The notes below the pieces were generated by a model. The model did no database searches. It had not been told where the DNA came from and worked only from the letters and a program-made list of their open reading frames with translations. From Chloroflexota bacterium (lineage in GTDB: Bacteria; Chloroflexota; Anaerolineae; Anaerolineales; UBA11858): 20,800 nt of DNA. The first letter of the stretch is position 1, and each line of letters begins with the position of its first letter. Both the position numbers and the translations under genes were made by a program. Below are positions 6,628 through 14,563 of the stretch, in pieces. The DNA lies in contig DOTA01000168.1 in NCBI GenBank assembly GCA_003513015.1, positions 1-20,800 on the forward strand. The letters run 5' to 3'.

Positions 6628-6656
6628 ATTATAACTGAGTTAGAATCGAGCGTCAA
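6628..6656 (-). promoter_or_regulatory. Strong sigma-70-type promoter for yceD
   Basis: On the minus strand TTGACG (6656-6651), exactly 17 nt, then TATAAT (6633-6628). The predicted start is near 6621, which fixes the downstream GTG 6584 as the likely start codon. Confidence 0.85.
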
Positions 6657-6719
6657 GTTTTTGGAATTTATAGACCAATTTTATCAAATAAAATGTGTGT
6701 TCACATCGGAGATGAAAAC

Positions 6720-7322
6720 ATGCCCCAATTGCTGATTGCCACCAATAATCGCGGTAAACAAGAAGAACTCCATTCTCTTTTAAGAGATTTGAAAGTTGCC
6801 CTCGTCACCCCCGCTGATCTGGGGCTTACCCTCGAAGTTGCCGAAGATGGAACCACATATCAGGAAAACGCGGCTAAAAAAGCACGAGCGTTTGCGCAGG
6901 CCTCCGGATTAATCGTTTTAGCGGATGATTCAGGTTTAGAGGTCGATGCACTCGACAACGCGCCAGGCCTGTATTCAGCGCGTTATGCACCCCAACCCAA
7001 CGCCACTGATGCAGATCGGCGCACCTACCTATTGACTCAACTGCAATCCTATAATCGTCCCTGGAAGGCGCGTTTCCGCTGTGTGGTGGCCATCGGCACA
7101 CCCGCAGGCGCACTAGAATTTGCCGAGGGGATTTGCCCAGGAGAAATCATCCCCGAAGAACGCGGTGACCACGGCTTTGGGTATGATCCCATTTTTTTGC
7201 TGCCGTCTCAGGGGAAAACTATGGCGGAGTTAAGTATGGATCAAAAGAATCAACTCAGCCACCGAGCCTTGGCAGTTCAGGCTGCCAAACCCAAGCTCGA
7301 AATTTTATTGGCACGACTGTAA
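6720..7322 (+). CDS. rdgB: XTP/dITP diphosphatase (RdgB/HAM1)
   Basis: 200 residues, the usual length. It hydrolyses non-canonical purine triphosphates (dITP, XTP, ITP) to monophosphates, keeping them out of DNA and RNA. Motifs: ATNNRGK (7-13) for phosphate binding, ADDSGLEVDAL, GFGYDPIF, AELS and NQLSHRALA. ATG 6720 with GGAGA upstream is preferred over ATG 6693, which would add nine unconserved residues. It is transcribed divergently from yceD. Confidence 0.95.
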   Translation: MPQLLIATNNRGKQEELHSLLRDLKVALVTPADLGLTLEVAEDGTTYQENAAKKARAFAQASGLIVLADDSGLEVDALDNAPGLYSARYAPQPNATDADRRTYLLTQLQSYNRPWKARFRCVVAIGTPAGALEFAEGICPGEIIPEERGDHGFGYDPIFLLPSQGKTMAELSMDQKNQLSHRALAVQAAKPKLEILLARL

Positions 7323-7434
7323 GTGATTTTGCCCCCCGATTCCGGCGCTCCTGCTAACGAATTTGCAAGCCATTTGTGAAGCAGGTAACGTGGTATCATA
7401 TATCCGCTATTTTTTCAAGCAACTGGAGTACAAA

Positions 7435-8835
7435 TTGCCTAACCTTTCAGATCCAACTTCATGGTTGCCGATTATCATTGCCGGATTTGTAATTCTGGTA
7501 GTTGTGATTATCATTTACCTGATTCTCCACCGTAGCGAAAAATCCAGCCCAAAAGGCCCATCTAACAAAAATACGAATGGGCAACCGGCAACCCGGCGAG
7601 AGGCACCTCGGGAAAAACAACCAGAAGTGGATAAAATGCGCGAGCTTTATAAAGATCTCGCCGCAATGACCGCGACACTCAACTATCAACGCGTGCTCGA
7701 TTTTGCATTGGATTTGAGTATCCAAGCTTTGGATGCAACCGGGGAACCCGCGCACCGTTTGATTGCTGCGGTGTTGCTGTTCGCCCACCAGGATACAACT
7801 CCAAAACAGGTATTGTATGTAGGCGCGGCGCGACGGTTAATTCGCACCGATATGTCAACCACTTTCCCCGCCCAGCAAGGTTTACTGCGCGAAGCCATTG
7901 ACGAAGGCGCTCCGCTGCTTTCCTATGAAATTTCACAAGACCCTGAACTCGGCCGATTAATTACGCTTCAGCAATGTAAATCAGGGTATTGTATACCGCT
8001 CCGTACCGGATTAAATAGTTACGGTGTCATCCTCTTTGCCCATCAAGATCCTCAGTTCTTCTCCATTGCCAATCGCGAAGTTTTGGATATCATCGGCAAC
8101 CAGGCCATGATTGCCATTCAAAACGCGCGCTTATATCAAGATTTGGAACAAGAAAAAGAGCGCATGATGGAAATCCAGGAAGAAGCGCGCAAAAAACTGG
8201 CCCGTGATTTGCATGATGGCCCTACGCAATCCATCGCGGCGATTGCCATGCGCGTGAACTTCGCTCGCAGATTGATGGAGCGCGATGAGCAAGCCGCGGC
8301 TGATGAACTCCAAAAAATCGAAGACTTAGCCCGGCGTACCACCAAAGAAATCCGGCACATGCTATTTACCTTGCGCCCGTTGGTGCTAGAATCGCAGGGA
8401 TTAACGGCTGCTTTCGATTCGATGGCCGAAAAAATGAAGGAAACCTACGATCAAAATGTTCTGGTTTCGGTAGATCCAAATTTGTTGCCAGAACTTGAGA
8501 TTGGCAAACAAGGCGTGATTTTTTATATCGCCGATGAAGCCGTCACGAACGCTCGTAAACACGCCAACGCAGAGAATATCTGGATTCGCCTCAAGACCAT
8601 GCAAAATGATCTAGCCTTGCTCGAAATCGAAGACGATGGCGATGGCTACGATGTCGAGGCTGTGGATGCATCTTATGAACATCGTGGCAGCCTGGGCATG
8701 GTCAATATGCGCGAGCGCTCTGAATTGTTGAACGGCATCATAAAAATCGAATCAGCCAAAGGCAAAGGCACCCGGATTCGGGTATTGATCCCCCTTAGCG
8801 AAGAAGCCTCTGACCGCCTGCGCCGCGGCATATGA
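7435..8835 (+). CDS. Sensor histidine kinase, NarL/HisKA_3 type with GAF domain
   Basis: 466 residues from TTG 7435, which has GGAG 6 nt upstream; GTG 7390 and TTG 7363 are possible longer starts. There is one N-terminal transmembrane segment (IIIAGFVILVVVIIIYLIL), a charged linker, and a GAF-like domain (~residues 60-240). A HisKA_3 dimerisation domain follows with RDLHDGPTQS (phospho-acceptor His 260). The HATPase_c domain has DEAVTNARKHA (N box), DDGDG (G1) and GSLGMVNMRERS (G2). No response regulator is adjacent, so the partner is unknown. Its stop overlaps the next start (ATGA). A weak promoter (TTGTGA 7375, TATATC 7399) may lie before it. Confidence 0.9.
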   Translation: MPNLSDPTSWLPIIIAGFVILVVVIIIYLILHRSEKSSPKGPSNKNTNGQPATRREAPREKQPEVDKMRELYKDLAAMTATLNYQRVLDFALDLSIQALDATGEPAHRLIAAVLLFAHQDTTPKQVLYVGAARRLIRTDMSTTFPAQQGLLREAIDEGAPLLSYEISQDPELGRLITLQQCKSGYCIPLRTGLNSYGVILFAHQDPQFFSIANREVLDIIGNQAMIAIQNARLYQDLEQEKERMMEIQEEARKKLARDLHDGPTQSIAAIAMRVNFARRLMERDEQAAADELQKIEDLARRTTKEIRHMLFTLRPLVLESQGLTAAFDSMAEKMKETYDQNVLVSVDPNLLPELEIGKQGVIFYIADEAVTNARKHANAENIWIRLKTMQNDLALLEIEDDGDGYDVEAVDASYEHRGSLGMVNMRERSELLNGIIKIESAKGKGTRIRVLIPLSEEASDRLRRGI

Positions 8836-9260
8836 GCAAACCCCAACCAACCATCCCCTTGCAGTTGCGCCTGTTTGCAATCCTCCTGGGGGTGGTTTTC
8901 CTTTTTTGGTTGCCAATCGAAGATACCAGCGCAATCGCCGCCCTAATTTTTTCGATGGTGTTAAGCGCCTGGATCGCCATCGCCGTTCTCATCATCCCCA
9001 ACAAACCATTTTCAAGCCCGCTTTCCAACTACATTTTAGCGGGCACGCTGGTCGGCATCGCCATCACACCGCTGACCCTTTTCTGGATGGCTTTCAAAAG
9101 CGGCCTGCACAGCCATCCGATCCCAGATTTCACCCCACAAACCATCCTTTCTGTCATCGAGCGCACACCCATCTGGTTGATTGGCAGTTTTTTGATCGGC
9201 CTGGGGAGCGGTATCTTGCATACTTATCGCAAAGCAAAATCCCAAACAACTTCGGAGTAA
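8832..9260 (+). CDS. Small integral membrane protein, 142 aa
   Basis: ATG 8832 overlaps the TGA of the histidine kinase by 4 nt; translation is probably coupled, as no good Shine-Dalgarno is visible. Four hydrophobic segments are seen: about residues 11-27, 32-55, 66-88 and 113-132. The tail is short and charged. I do not recognise the family. Its position suggests it could be a membrane partner of the kinase or a cell-envelope protein; this is inference. Confidence 0.75.
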   Translation: MSKPQPTIPLQLRLFAILLGVVFLFWLPIEDTSAIAALIFSMVLSAWIAIAVLIIPNKPFSSPLSNYILAGTLVGIAITPLTLFWMAFKSGLHSHPIPDFTPQTILSVIERTPIWLIGSFLIGLGSGILHTYRKAKSQTTSE

Positions 9261-9263
9261 ACA

Positions 9264-10061
9264 ATGCCATTTGATGCCGATATCTATTACCGTTGCTCTC
9301 CGGAAGGGAGCGGGGAATCCCCTCCGGTGGTGCTAATCCACGGAGCTGGCGGCACCCACCTGCACTGGCCGGCCCAGGTTCGCCGTCTCACTGGGTATCG
9401 CGTCTACGCCATCGATCTTCCGGGACATGGGCAATCTGGCGGGCGCGGTCATCAGAAAATCGAATCCTATTGCCAGGGGATCATTCAATGGATGGAAAGC
9501 ATTCATATTTTTCGGGCTGTTTTTGTTGGACACTCGATGGGCGGCGCTATCGCGCTTACTTTGGCACTCCGCTACCCCGAACATGTTCTGGCGCTGGGAT
9601 TGATCGGCACAGGCGCACGTTTACGGGTGGCACCTGAAATCCTGGAGAATACAGCCAGCCCGACAACTTTTCCCGCGGCCATCAGTGCCATTATGGAGAG
9701 AGCTTTCTCCCCCAAAAGCGATTCCCGCCTCATTGAATTATCCGCCCAACGGATGAGCGCCATCAGGCCGGCCGTTTTACACGGCGATTTCCTGGCCTGC
9801 AATGCTTTTGATGTGATGGAAAGTGTGCATAAAATTCGTTTCCCCGCGCAGGTGATTTGCGGGCAAGAAGACACCCTCACCCCTGTGCGTTACTCTCAAT
9901 ACCTGGCAGATCAGTTGCCTCGGGCCAAAATTGACCTAATCCCCGCTGCGGGGCACATGGTGATGCTCGAACAACCTCAAGCTGTGGCCGATTCCTTAAG
10001 CACTTTCCTGTCCACTTTGAGATACTCGCCGGGACAAAGCACTTCAGATTTGTCCGAATAA
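9264..10061 (+). CDS. Alpha/beta-fold hydrolase
   Basis: 265 residues. Canonical triad: nucleophile Ser 91 in GHSMGG, Asp 203 in GQEDTLTP and His 231 in AAGHMVMLEQP. The oxyanion region is HGAGG near residue 26, and DLPGHGQSGG is typical of the family. The lid region between ~125 and 180 is helical. No signal peptide is seen, so it is probably cytosolic. Substrate not predictable (esterase, lactonase or haloperoxidase-like). Shine-Dalgarno CGGAG 6 nt before ATG 9264, only 3 nt after the previous gene, so probably in its operon. Confidence 0.9.
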   Translation: MPFDADIYYRCSPEGSGESPPVVLIHGAGGTHLHWPAQVRRLTGYRVYAIDLPGHGQSGGRGHQKIESYCQGIIQWMESIHIFRAVFVGHSMGGAIALTLALRYPEHVLALGLIGTGARLRVAPEILENTASPTTFPAAISAIMERAFSPKSDSRLIELSAQRMSAIRPAVLHGDFLACNAFDVMESVHKIRFPAQVICGQEDTLTPVRYSQYLADQLPRAKIDLIPAAGHMVMLEQPQAVADSLSTFLSTLRYSPGQSTSDLSE

Positions 10062-10065
10062 ACGT

Positions 10066-10106
10066 AAATCGCAGCCTTCGGCAAGCTCAGGATGCTGCCG
10101 AGATTT
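10066..10106. repeat. Imperfect palindrome containing CCTTCGGCAAGCTCAGG
   Basis: AAATC-GCAGC (10066-10075) mirrors GCTGC-CGA-GATTT (10094-10106). The core CCTTCGGCAAGCTCAGG (10075-10091) closely resembles a very widespread dispersed intergenic motif (CCTTCGACAAGCTCAGG type). It lies between the hydrolase and lspA. Confidence 0.55.
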
Positions 10107-10232
10107 GTTCAATCGGCTACTGCCCCGTACATTTCTTTTAGATTTTCCACCCTAAAATGCTCCCTCACGCCAGGGAAGCTCACTTGGGGTAAAATGGGGT
10201 CGAATCCACACCCCCTCACCCGGAGGCTTTTT

Positions 10233-10787
10233 TTGAAACGTTATCTTCAAGATTACTTAATGCTATTTTCGATTGCGGGTATAGTCATCATTTTCGATCA
10301 ATGGACGAAAAACCTGGTGCGCGCCAACCTGGAATTTGGAGAAATCTGGGTGCCCTGGGATTGGCTGGCACCCTATGCCCGCATTATTCATTGGCAAAAC
10401 TCAGGCGCGGCCTTTGGCTTGGGACAAGATTTGAGCATTGTATTTGCCCTACTGGCGATCGTGGTGGTAGGCGCAATTGTTTTCTACTTTCCGCAAGTTG
10501 ATCGCAGCAGTTGGCTTATTCGGTTGGCATTGGGAATGCAAATGGGCGGCGCTTTAGGGAATCTGATCGACCGTATGATGTATGACATGCACGTGACCGA
10601 TTTTGTTTCGGTAGGCAAGTTTGCCGTCTGGAATGTAGCCGATGCCTCTATTTCGGTGGGAACGGTGATCTTAATCCTGGGGGTTTGGATCGAAGAAAGG
10701 AAACAGAAACCGCCGGAAACCCCATCAGATGACCTAACTGCGGAAACGGAAAATCATTTGAACATTGAGGAAATCCAGGGTGAGTGA
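10233..10787 (+). CDS. lspA: Lipoprotein signal peptidase II
   Basis: 184 residues from TTG 10233, which has GGAGG 6 nt upstream; the frame is open back to ATG 10092, but those residues are Pro/Ser-rich and not family-like. Cleaves signal peptides of prolipoproteins in the cytoplasmic membrane. Motifs: FDQWTK (21-26), QNSGAAFGL (55-63), GGALGNLIDR (105-114), VTDF with catalytic Asp 123 and NVADASI with catalytic Asp 137. Four membrane segments. A charged C-terminal tail of ~30 residues follows the last segment. It overlaps rluD by 8 nt. Confidence 0.93.
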   Translation: MKRYLQDYLMLFSIAGIVIIFDQWTKNLVRANLEFGEIWVPWDWLAPYARIIHWQNSGAAFGLGQDLSIVFALLAIVVVGAIVFYFPQVDRSSWLIRLALGMQMGGALGNLIDRMMYDMHVTDFVSVGKFAVWNVADASISVGTVILILGVWIEERKQKPPETPSDDLTAETENHLNIEEIQGE

Positions 10788-11697
10788 GCGCCACGTAAAC
10801 TTCGTTTATCAAGATAAAGAACCCCAACGGCTCGATAAATTCCTGGTCGAGCGGCTGCCGGAGTTTTCGCGCTCGCGACTGCAACAATTCATCAAAGATG
10901 AACTGGTTCTGATCAACGAAAAGCCCGCGCATAAAACCGGCCAAACCCTGGAAACGGGGATGCGCGTGCTGGTCAAAATTCCGGCCACGGCCCCCTCGGA
11001 TTTGCAACCCGAAGAAATCCCGCTCGATATCATCTTCGAAAATGGGGATGTGATCGTGGTCAACAAGCCCGCCGGGATGGTGGTGCATCCCGCGGCCGGG
11101 CATCACGCCGGAACTTTGGTACATGCTGCCCTGGCGCACGCCCCCGAAATGGAGGGAGTAGGCGGCGTGCAGCGCCCCGGCGTGGTTCATCGACTAGACA
11201 AAGACACTTCGGGGCTGATTTTGCTGGCTAAAAATGATCGCACGCACCACTTTTTGCAAAAACAGTTCCGCGACCGCACCGTGCAAAAAGTGTATCTGGC
11301 GCTGGTAGATGGTCACCCCCCCACCGCCAGCGGGCGGGTGGAGGCGGCCATCGGGCGCGATACCACCCAACGCAAGCGTATGCGCATCACGCCCGATTCT
11401 AAAGGGCGCGCCGCCATCAGCAATTATCAAACCCTGCAACGCTACCAAGATCATACGCTGCTCGAAGTACACCCGCTCACCGGGCGCACGCACCAGATTC
11501 GCGTGCACCTGGCTTTTCTGGAATGCCCGATTGTGGGCGATACAGTTTATGGGCGGCACAAACCTACCCTACCGCTCGATCGCCATTTTTTGCATGCCCA
11601 AAAGCTTCAAATTTCGCTCCCCGACGAGGCCGAACCTCGCACCTTCGAGGCTCCGTTACCGGATGAGTTAAAACGCATACTCGAAAATTTGGCTTGA
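10780..11697 (+). CDS. rluD: Large-subunit rRNA pseudouridine synthase, RluD family
   Basis: 305 residues from GTG 10780, overlapping the lspA stop. An N-terminal S4 RNA-binding domain (~residues 16-62) is followed by the pseudouridine synthase domain. The catalytic motif HRLDKDTSGL has Asp 140. Further family motifs are VVNKPAGMVVHPAAGH, TGRTHQIRVHL and GDTVYG. It isomerises uridines of 23S rRNA; the exact sites cannot be read from sequence. The lspA-rluD pairing is common in many bacteria. Confidence 0.93.
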   Translation: MSERHVNFVYQDKEPQRLDKFLVERLPEFSRSRLQQFIKDELVLINEKPAHKTGQTLETGMRVLVKIPATAPSDLQPEEIPLDIIFENGDVIVVNKPAGMVVHPAAGHHAGTLVHAALAHAPEMEGVGGVQRPGVVHRLDKDTSGLILLAKNDRTHHFLQKQFRDRTVQKVYLALVDGHPPTASGRVEAAIGRDTTQRKRMRITPDSKGRAAISNYQTLQRYQDHTLLEVHPLTGRTHQIRVHLAFLECPIVGDTVYGRHKPTLPLDRHFLHAQKLQISLPDEAEPRTFEAPLPDELKRILENLA

Positions 11698-11706
11698 AAT
11701 TCGTGG

Positions 11707-11758
11707 CAGGTTGCAAGTTGCATGTAACCTGTTACCTGACACTCGACACTTGACACTC
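11707..11758. repeat. Short intergenic repeat tract
   Basis: CAGGTT (11707-11712) and AACCTG (11726-11731) form an inverted repeat around a TTGCAAGTTGCA-like segment. Three tandem 7-mers follow: GACACTC, GACACTT, GACACTC (11738-11758). The tract fills most of the gap between rluD and ltaE and includes a TTGACA sequence, but no clear -10 follows. Confidence 0.6.
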
Positions 11759-11775
11759 AAACACCGGAGAATCCC

Positions 11776-12822
11776 ATGACCCCCATTGATTTGCGATCCG
11801 ATACCGTTACCCTACCCACACCCGAGATGCGGGAAGCCATGGCCCAAGCCCCGGTCGGCGATGATGTTTACGGTGAAGACCCCAGCGTGAACACCCTGCA
11901 AGCCATGGCCGCAACCATGCTAGGCAAAGAAGCCGGGCTTTTCGTGCCCTCCGGCACGATGGGCAACCTGGCCTCGATTTTGGCCCACTGCACCCGCGGC
12001 GACGAAATCATCCTCGGCAATCTGGCACACACCTTTCTCTATGAGGCCGGCGGCATTGCGGCCCTGGGCGGCGTGCACCCGCACACCATCCCTAACCAAC
12101 CCGACGGTACCCTTGATCCGGAAGATATTCGCGCGGCCATCCGGGGCGATGATGCTCATTTTCCGCCCACCCGCCTGATTACGCTGGAGAACACTCACAA
12201 CCGCTGCGGCGGCGCGCCGTTAAGCGTGGAATACACCCGCTCTATCGGGGAATTGGCTGCCGAACACGGATTGATTCTGCACCTGGATGGGGCGCGCATC
12301 TTCAATGCTGCCGCAGCCCTGGGAGTTTCGCCGGCTGAATTGGCCGCGCCTGTGGATTCGCTGACCTTTTGCCTGAGCAAAGGACTATGCGCACCGGTCG
12401 GCTCGGTGATTTGTGGCAGTCAAGAATTCATCCGCAAAGCGCACCGCATCCGAAAACAGTTGGGCGGCGGGATGCGTCAGGCCGGGATTTTGGCCGCGGC
12501 AGGGATTGTGGCGCTGGAAAAAGTGGTGCCGCGCCTGGCCGAGGATCATCAACGGGCGCGGAATCTGGCTTCGGGGTTGGCTGCCCTCCCTGGGGTGGTG
12601 CTTGACCCAGGGACCCCGCAATCCAATATGGTGTATCTGACCCTCGGGAACGGAATCACTCACGATGCCAGAGAAGTTGCCGGTTTGCTCAAAGAAAAAG
12701 GTGTGCTGGTTGGGGTGACTGGCAAACGCCGCTTCCGCTTAGTCGCCCATTATTGGATCGATGACAAGGCTGTGCAGCAGACCGTTGCTGCTTTCGAGGA
12801 AGTGCTTCAAGCCCAATCCTGA
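11776..12822 (+). CDS. ltaE: Low-specificity L-threonine aldolase
   Basis: 348 residues; PLP fold-type I enzyme cleaving L-threonine/allo-threonine to glycine and acetaldehyde. The N-terminus [19 protein letters not shown] and [12 protein letters not shown] are signatures. Asp 171 in [11 protein letters not shown] binds the PLP ring nitrogen, and Lys 202 in [12 protein letters not shown] forms the Schiff base. CGGAG lies 6 nt before ATG 11776. It stands apart from its neighbours and is probably a single gene. Confidence 0.95.
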   Translation: MTPIDLRSDTVTLPTPEMREAMAQAPVGDDVYGEDPSVNTLQAMAATMLGKEAGLFVPSGTMGNLASILAHCTRGDEIILGNLAHTFLYEAGGIAALGGVHPHTIPNQPDGTLDPEDIRAAIRGDDAHFPPTRLITLENTHNRCGGAPLSVEYTRSIGELAAEHGLILHLDGARIFNAAAALGVSPAELAAPVDSLTFCLSKGLCAPVGSVICGSQEFIRKAHRIRKQLGGGMRQAGILAAAGIVALEKVVPRLAEDHQRARNLASGLAALPGVVLDPGTPQSNMVYLTLGNGITHDAREVAGLLKEKGVLVGVTGKRRFRLVAHYWIDDKAVQQTVAAFEEVLQAQS

Positions 12823-12835
12823 GGTAGAACTGCCC

Positions 12836-12885
12836 CGGTCACGAATCGCCCATCTCTTTCGATGTGAAAGCGCAATTTGTGACCG
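12836..12885. promoter_or_regulatory. Long imperfect hairpin upstream of the punA promoter
   Basis: CGGTCACGAATCGC (12836-12849) pairs almost completely with GCGCAATTTGTGACCG (12870-12885). Inside it, CTTTC (12856-12860) mirrors GAAAG (12866-12870). No T-run follows, so it is a weak terminator candidate for ltaE. It ends 7 nt before TATAAT and could be an operator or an RNA structure. Confidence 0.45.
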
Positions 12886-12892
12886 TGAAGGG

Positions 12893-12898
12893 TATAAT
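12893..12898 (+). promoter_or_regulatory. Candidate -10 box (TATAAT) before punA
   Basis: Perfect TATAAT; the -35 position (GCGCAA, 17-nt spacer) is weak. The predicted start near 12905 precedes an ATG at 12908 by only a few bases. Confidence 0.5.
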
Positions 12899-12907
12899 TC
12901 CAGCGTG

Positions 12908-12961
12908 ATGCAAGCTCAGAATGCCCTAACCCAAAAGTCTGGTAATAAAGACACGCGTTAG
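12908..12961 (+). CDS. Possible 17-aa leader ORF upstream of punA
   Basis: ATG 12908, ten nt after TATAAT, opens a 17-codon frame (MQAQNALTQKSGNKDTR) ending at TAG 12959-12961. It runs through a terminator-like hairpin (12923-12964), so a translating ribosome would melt it. No Shine-Dalgarno; it would be almost leaderless. No codon bias points to a stalling signal. May be chance. Confidence 0.25.
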   Translation: MQAQNALTQKSGNKDTR

Positions 12962-12968
12962 GGCTTTT
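12923..12968 (+). terminator. Terminator-like hairpin in the punA leader
   Basis: GCCCTAAC (12923-12930) pairs with GTTAGGGC (12957-12964), enclosing a second stem GTCT/AGAC (12937-12940, 12949-12952). TTTT follows. It lies between the candidate promoter and the punA ATG, so it may be an attenuator, or the terminator of ltaE if punA has another promoter. Confidence 0.5.
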
Positions 12969-12993
12969 CTCACCATTTTTACAGGAGAAATAG

Positions 12994-13836
12994 ATGGATA
13001 CGTTCATTACACTTGCAGAAATTGAGGATATTGCGCAAGTGGTACGCCAGCGTTTGCGAACCCAGCCACGCATTGCGCTAATTTTAGGTTCCGGTTTGGG
13101 TTCTCTGGCCGAATCGGTCAGCGATCCAACCGTGATCCCTTACGGCGAGTTGCCGGGCTGGCCGGTTTCTACGGTCATCGGGCATCAGGGCAAACTGGTG
13201 GTTGGTGCGTTGCACAATCATGATGTGATCGTGATGCAGGGGCGGGTGCATTATTACGAAGGCTACAGCATGGATCAGGTGACGCTACCGGTACGGGTGA
13301 TGCAGCGTCTGGGCGTGGAGATTTTGATTGTGACCAACGCCGCGGGAGCGGTGAACCCCGAATTTGAACCCGGTGATTTGATGTTGATTACGGATCATTT
13401 GAATATGATTGGGATGGCCGGACCAAACCCCTTGCGCGGCCCCAACCTGGATGAATTGGGCCCGCGCTTCCCGGATATGAGCCAGGCTTATGATCGAAAA
13501 TTAGCCCAACTGGCCCGCGATGTAGCCCAGAGTGAAAATATGCTGTTACACGAAGGTGTTTACGTGGGTTTGGCAGGGCCTTCTTTTGAAACCCCGGCCG
13601 ACTTGCGTTTCTTGCGGGCCGTGGGCGTGGATGCCGTGGGGATGTCCACCGTGCCGGAGGTAACCGTGGCCCGACAAGGCGGCCAGCGTGTTTTGGGGAT
13701 TTCAGGCATCAGCAACAAAGCCAACCTGGATGGCAACACAGCCACCTCGCACGAAGAAGTTCTGGAAGCGGGCAAAGCAATGGTACCCAAGTTCATCCGG
13801 ATTATCGAAGGCACTTTAGACCGCCTGGAACTATAA
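12994..13836 (+). CDS. punA: Purine nucleoside phosphorylase, trimeric (inosine/guanosine) type
   Basis: 280 residues. Phosphorolysis of inosine/guanosine to base and ribose-1-phosphate in purine salvage. Motifs: LILGSGLGSLAE (29-40, phosphate binding), GRVHYYEGYS, VTNAAGAVNPEFEPGDLMLI, VYVGLAGPSFETPADLRFL, VGMSTVPEVTVAR and GISGISNKA, whose Asn contacts the base. The low-molecular-mass trimeric class is indicated by the length and these motifs. AGGAG lies before ATG 12994. The leader holds a terminator-like hairpin. Confidence 0.95.
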   Translation: MDTFITLAEIEDIAQVVRQRLRTQPRIALILGSGLGSLAESVSDPTVIPYGELPGWPVSTVIGHQGKLVVGALHNHDVIVMQGRVHYYEGYSMDQVTLPVRVMQRLGVEILIVTNAAGAVNPEFEPGDLMLITDHLNMIGMAGPNPLRGPNLDELGPRFPDMSQAYDRKLAQLARDVAQSENMLLHEGVYVGLAGPSFETPADLRFLRAVGVDAVGMSTVPEVTVARQGGQRVLGISGISNKANLDGNTATSHEEVLEAGKAMVPKFIRIIEGTLDRLEL

Positions 13837-13866
13837 AATAAAACCAGCCCCGATTCAGGTGACCGC

Positions 13867-14553
13867 ATGGAAGAAGCCCTGCGCTTTGTGCACGACTATG
13901 AAATCTACATTTACATCATTTTAGGGGTTGTAGCAGCCTGGTACCTGCGAAAATTCATGGTCGCCTGGGGTGAACTACGCGAAGCGGCTTTCGGCCTGGA
14001 GCGTGAAACCGCCCAAGCCCGTTTGAACTGGTCGGCCAGCGTGTTGGTTTTTGTTTTAATTTTGGGCGTGGTTGAATTTGCCCTGGTTTCGTATGTGGTA
14101 CCCACGGTACCAGGTGCCGCGCCGATCTTCACGCCCACTTTGGATTTGCTGGCCACTCCCACGGTCACGTTGGATGCCAACAGCACACCCGGGATTGTTC
14201 CAACTTTGGGAGCAACACTCCCCCCTGGAGGCAGCGGCTGCGTTCCCGGCCAAATTGAAATCACAGCTCCCACGGCAGGTGCCAGCGTACGCGGACTCAT
14301 CAATATCATCGGCACTGCCAATATTCCCAATTTTGGGTTTTACAAATATGAAACCGCGCAAGTCAACGATTCAACCTGGCTAACCCTCCAGGCCGGGAAC
14401 GTGACCGTTGTAGAGGATGTGCTCGGCCCCTGGGATACGGCGCGCCTGACCCCCGGAGATTACTACCTGCGCCTGGTCGTCACCGATAACGCCGGGCAAG
14501 CGTTGGCCCCTTGCACAATTCAGGTGCGCGTGGAAGCGCCCCCCGAGGAATAA
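13867..14553 (+). CDS. Membrane-anchored protein with extracytoplasmic beta domain
   Basis: 228 residues. Two N-terminal hydrophobic segments (about 13-33 and 54-78) are separated by a charged loop (WGELREAAFGLERETAQARL). A Thr/Pro-rich linker with 'PTLDLLATPTVTLDANSTP' follows. The C-terminal ~100 residues (from IEITAPTAGASVRGLINIIG) resemble an Ig-like/big-type beta domain, the 'P..G..V.G...I.GTA' pattern known from Chloroflexota surface proteins. Function unknown. It lies 30 nt after punA and 10 nt before the acetyltransferase gene, so possibly one transcript. Confidence 0.8.
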   Translation: MEEALRFVHDYEIYIYIILGVVAAWYLRKFMVAWGELREAAFGLERETAQARLNWSASVLVFVLILGVVEFALVSYVVPTVPGAAPIFTPTLDLLATPTVTLDANSTPGIVPTLGATLPPGGSGCVPGQIEITAPTAGASVRGLINIIGTANIPNFGFYKYETAQVNDSTWLTLQAGNVTVVEDVLGPWDTARLTPGDYYLRLVVTDNAGQALAPCTIQVRVEAPPEE

Positions 14554-14563
14554 TGGAGTTCTG

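Noticed and set aside
10092..10232. N-terminal extension of lspA from ATG 10092.
   Set aside because: The extra 47 residues are not family-like; TTG 10233 has a well-spaced GGAGG and gives the usual LspA length.
11738..11758. CRISPR-like tandem repeat.
   Set aside because: Units are only 7 bp and directly adjacent, with no spacers.
12823..12993. Purine riboswitch upstream of punA.
   Set aside because: The three-way junction and conserved loop sequences of purine riboswitches are not present.
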